From: an uncultured Mycolicibacterium sp.
Lineage (GTDB): Bacteria; Actinomycetota; Actinomycetes; Mycobacteriales; Mycobacteriaceae
Assembly: GCF_937941905.1 (NCBI RefSeq)
Contig: NZ_CALDGS010000047.1
Span: forward strand, 1 to 6,497
DNA: 6,497 bases
Direction: 5' to 3'
Shown here one piece after another: positions 5,281-6,497 of this stretch. The notes under the pieces were generated by a model that worked only from the letters and a program-made list of their open reading frames with translations, made no database searches and was not told where the DNA came from. Every line of letters begins with the position of its first letter. The stretch's first letter is position 1. Position numbers and translations under genes: made by a program.

Positions 5281-5285
5281 GGGAG
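5281..5285 (+). promoter_or_regulatory. acn ribosome binding site
   Basis: GGGAG lies 5 nt before the GTG at 5291 and fixes that codon as the start. An ATG at 5289 overlaps it but is followed immediately by TGA, so it cannot be the aconitase start. Confidence 0.7.
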
Positions 5286-5290
5286 TTGAT

Positions 5291-6497
5291 GTGAGCAGCA
5301 AGGATTCGGTCAATTCGTTTGGAGCCCGCGACACCCTGACCGTCGGGGACAAGTCGTATGTGATCTACCGCCTCAACGCCGTCCCCGGCACCGAGAAGCT
5401 TCCCTACAGCCTGAAGGTGCTCGCCGAGAACCTGCTGCGCACCGAGGACGGCGCCAACGTCACCAAGGAGCACATCGAGGCCATCGCCAACTGGGATCCC
5501 ACCGCCGAGCCGAGCGTGGAGATCCAGTTCACCCCGGCCCGCGTGGTGATGCAGGACTTCACCGGCGTGCCCTGCGTGGTCGACCTGGCCACCATGCGCG
5601 AGGCCGTCGCCGCCCTGGGCGGCGACCCGGACAAGGTCAACCCGCTGGCCCCGGCCGAGCTGGTCATCGACCACTCGGTGATTCTGGACTTCTTCGGTCG
5701 CCCCGACGCCTTCGAGCGCAACGTCGAGCTGGAGTACCAGCGCAACGCCGAGCGCTACCAGTTCCTGCGCTGGGGCCAGACCGCGTTCAAGGACTTCAAG
5801 GTCGTCCCGCCGGGCACCGGCATCGTGCACCAGGTCAACATCGAGTACCTGGCCCGGGTGACCATGGTCCGCGACGGTGTGGCCTACCCGGACACCTGCG
5901 TGGGCACCGACTCCCACACCACCATGGTCAACGGCCTGGGCGTGCTGGGCTGGGGTGTCGGCGGCATCGAGGCCGAGGCGGCCATGCTGGGCCAGCCGGT
6001 GTCGATGCTCATCCCGCGGGTGGTCGGCTTCAAGCTCACCGGTGAGATCCAGCCGGGCGTGACCGCCACCGACGTGGTGCTGACCGTCACCGAGATGCTG
6101 CGCAAGCACGGCGTGGTCGGCAAGTTCGTCGAGTTCTACGGCTCGGGCGTGGCCGAGGTGCCGCTGGCCAACCGCGCCACCCTGGGCAACATGAGCCCCG
6201 AGTTCGGCTCCACCGCCGCGATCTTCCCGATCGACGAGGAGACCATCAACTACCTGCGGCTCACCGGCCGCTCCGAGGAGCAGGTCGCCCTGGTCGAGGC
6301 CTACGCCAAGGCGCAGGGCCTGTGGCACGATCCGGCCCACGAGCCGCAGTACTCCGAGTACATCGAGCTGGACCTGTCGACGGTGGTGCCGTCGATCTCC
6401 GGCCCGAAGCGTCCGCAGGACCGCATCGCGCTGGCCGACGCCAAGACCGCGTTCCGCAAGGACATCCACAACTACGTGGAAAAGCCAGTGGAGAATC
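5291..6497 (+). CDS. acn: Aconitate hydratase A (aconitase), 5' part
   Basis: Aconitase interconverts citrate and isocitrate through cis-aconitate in the cytoplasmic TCA cycle, using a [4Fe-4S] cluster. The window holds the first 402 complete codons of a protein of about 940 residues (943 in M. tuberculosis). The reading frame is intact with no frameshift. Recognisable AcnA/IRP-type blocks are RVVMQDFTGVP (84-94), DHSV (127-130), VPPGTGIVHQVN (172-183), TDSHTTMVNGLGVLGWGVGGIEAE (206-229, carrying substrate-binding Asp, Ser and His) and MSPEFGSTAAIFP (301-313). The three cluster cysteines, the swivel domain and the C-terminus lie beyond the right edge. The GTG start with GGGAG at 5 nt matches the GTG start and SKxSVNSFGA N-terminus of mycobacterial acn. 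It is divergent from the Rv1476-family gene across a 173-bp region. Confidence 0.98.
   Translation, partial: MSSKDSVNSFGARDTLTVGDKSYVIYRLNAVPGTEKLPYSLKVLAENLLRTEDGANVTKEHIEAIANWDPTAEPSVEIQFTPARVVMQDFTGVPCVVDLATMREAVAALGGDPDKVNPLAPAELVIDHSVILDFFGRPDAFERNVELEYQRNAERYQFLRWGQTAFKDFKVVPPGTGIVHQVNIEYLARVTMVRDGVAYPDTCVGTDSHTTMVNGLGVLGWGVGGIEAEAAMLGQPVSMLIPRVVGFKLTGEIQPGVTATDVVLTVTEMLRKHGVVGKFVEFYGSGVAEVPLANRATLGNMSPEFGSTAAIFPIDEETINYLRLTGRSEEQVALVEAYAKAQGLWHDPAHEPQYSEYIELDLSTVVPSISGPKRPQDRIALADAKTAFRKDIHNYVEKPVEN

Noticed and set aside
5114..6469. A 451-codon open frame on the - strand antisense to acn.
   Set aside because: It is a Val/Gly/His/Asp/Leu-rich shadow of the aconitase codons; acn itself is unmistakable in the other strand.

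Overview
The window is high-GC DNA with GTG and TTG starts beside ATG and third-position G/C throughout. Its gene order, acn | Rv1476 - ripA - ripB - moxR1 - DUF58, is one I know from mycobacteria (Rv1475c to Rv1480 in M. tuberculosis, upstream of fabG1-inhA). The proteins look clearly mycobacterial but differ from those of M. tuberculosis at many positions. A non-tuberculous Mycobacterium/Mycolicibacterium is the best guess; I cannot name a species. This is a conserved chromosomal locus, not a mobile or accessory island. I see no tRNA, rRNA, CRISPR array, insertion sequence or attachment site.

Layout. Right arm, + strand (5291-6497): the first 402 codons of aconitase, running off the window. 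It is preceded by a leader with an extended -10 and a sequence that fits the AcnR repressor operator as I remember it from Corynebacterium. Everything to the left is on the - strand. First comes a small single-span membrane protein of the Rv1476 family (4560-5117), with a promoter that would give a leaderless GTG message and a hairpin just after its stop. Then comes a 192-bp AT-richer control region (4368-4559) with several dyads. Next are the two secreted NlpC/P60 peptidoglycan endopeptidases: ripA (2958-4367; signal peptide, coiled coil, linker, catalytic domain) and ripB (2237-2947; the same catalytic module without the coiled coil), 10 bp apart. After a 131-bp gap come the AAA+ ATPase moxR1 (954-2105) and a DUF58/VWA-like protein (7-957), which overlap by 4 bp. 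The start of a further gene overlaps the last stop, also by 4 bp (1-10).

How the genes work together. RipA and RipB cut peptide stems of peptidoglycan during septum splitting. MoxR and DUF58 proteins form chaperone-like pairs, and MoxR1 of M. tuberculosis has been reported to assist RipA export. The Rv1476 protein has no proven role; its position suggests an envelope link. Aconitase is a divergently transcribed TCA-cycle neighbour.

The proteins are known families. The points of interest are in control and variation: the AcnR-like operator, a perfect 8-bp-stem hairpin just before the ripA ribosome site, nested dyads upstream of ripA, a RipA signal peptide without a twin arginine while RipB has one, and the unusual topology of the Rv1476 protein. 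I found no convincing undescribed system.
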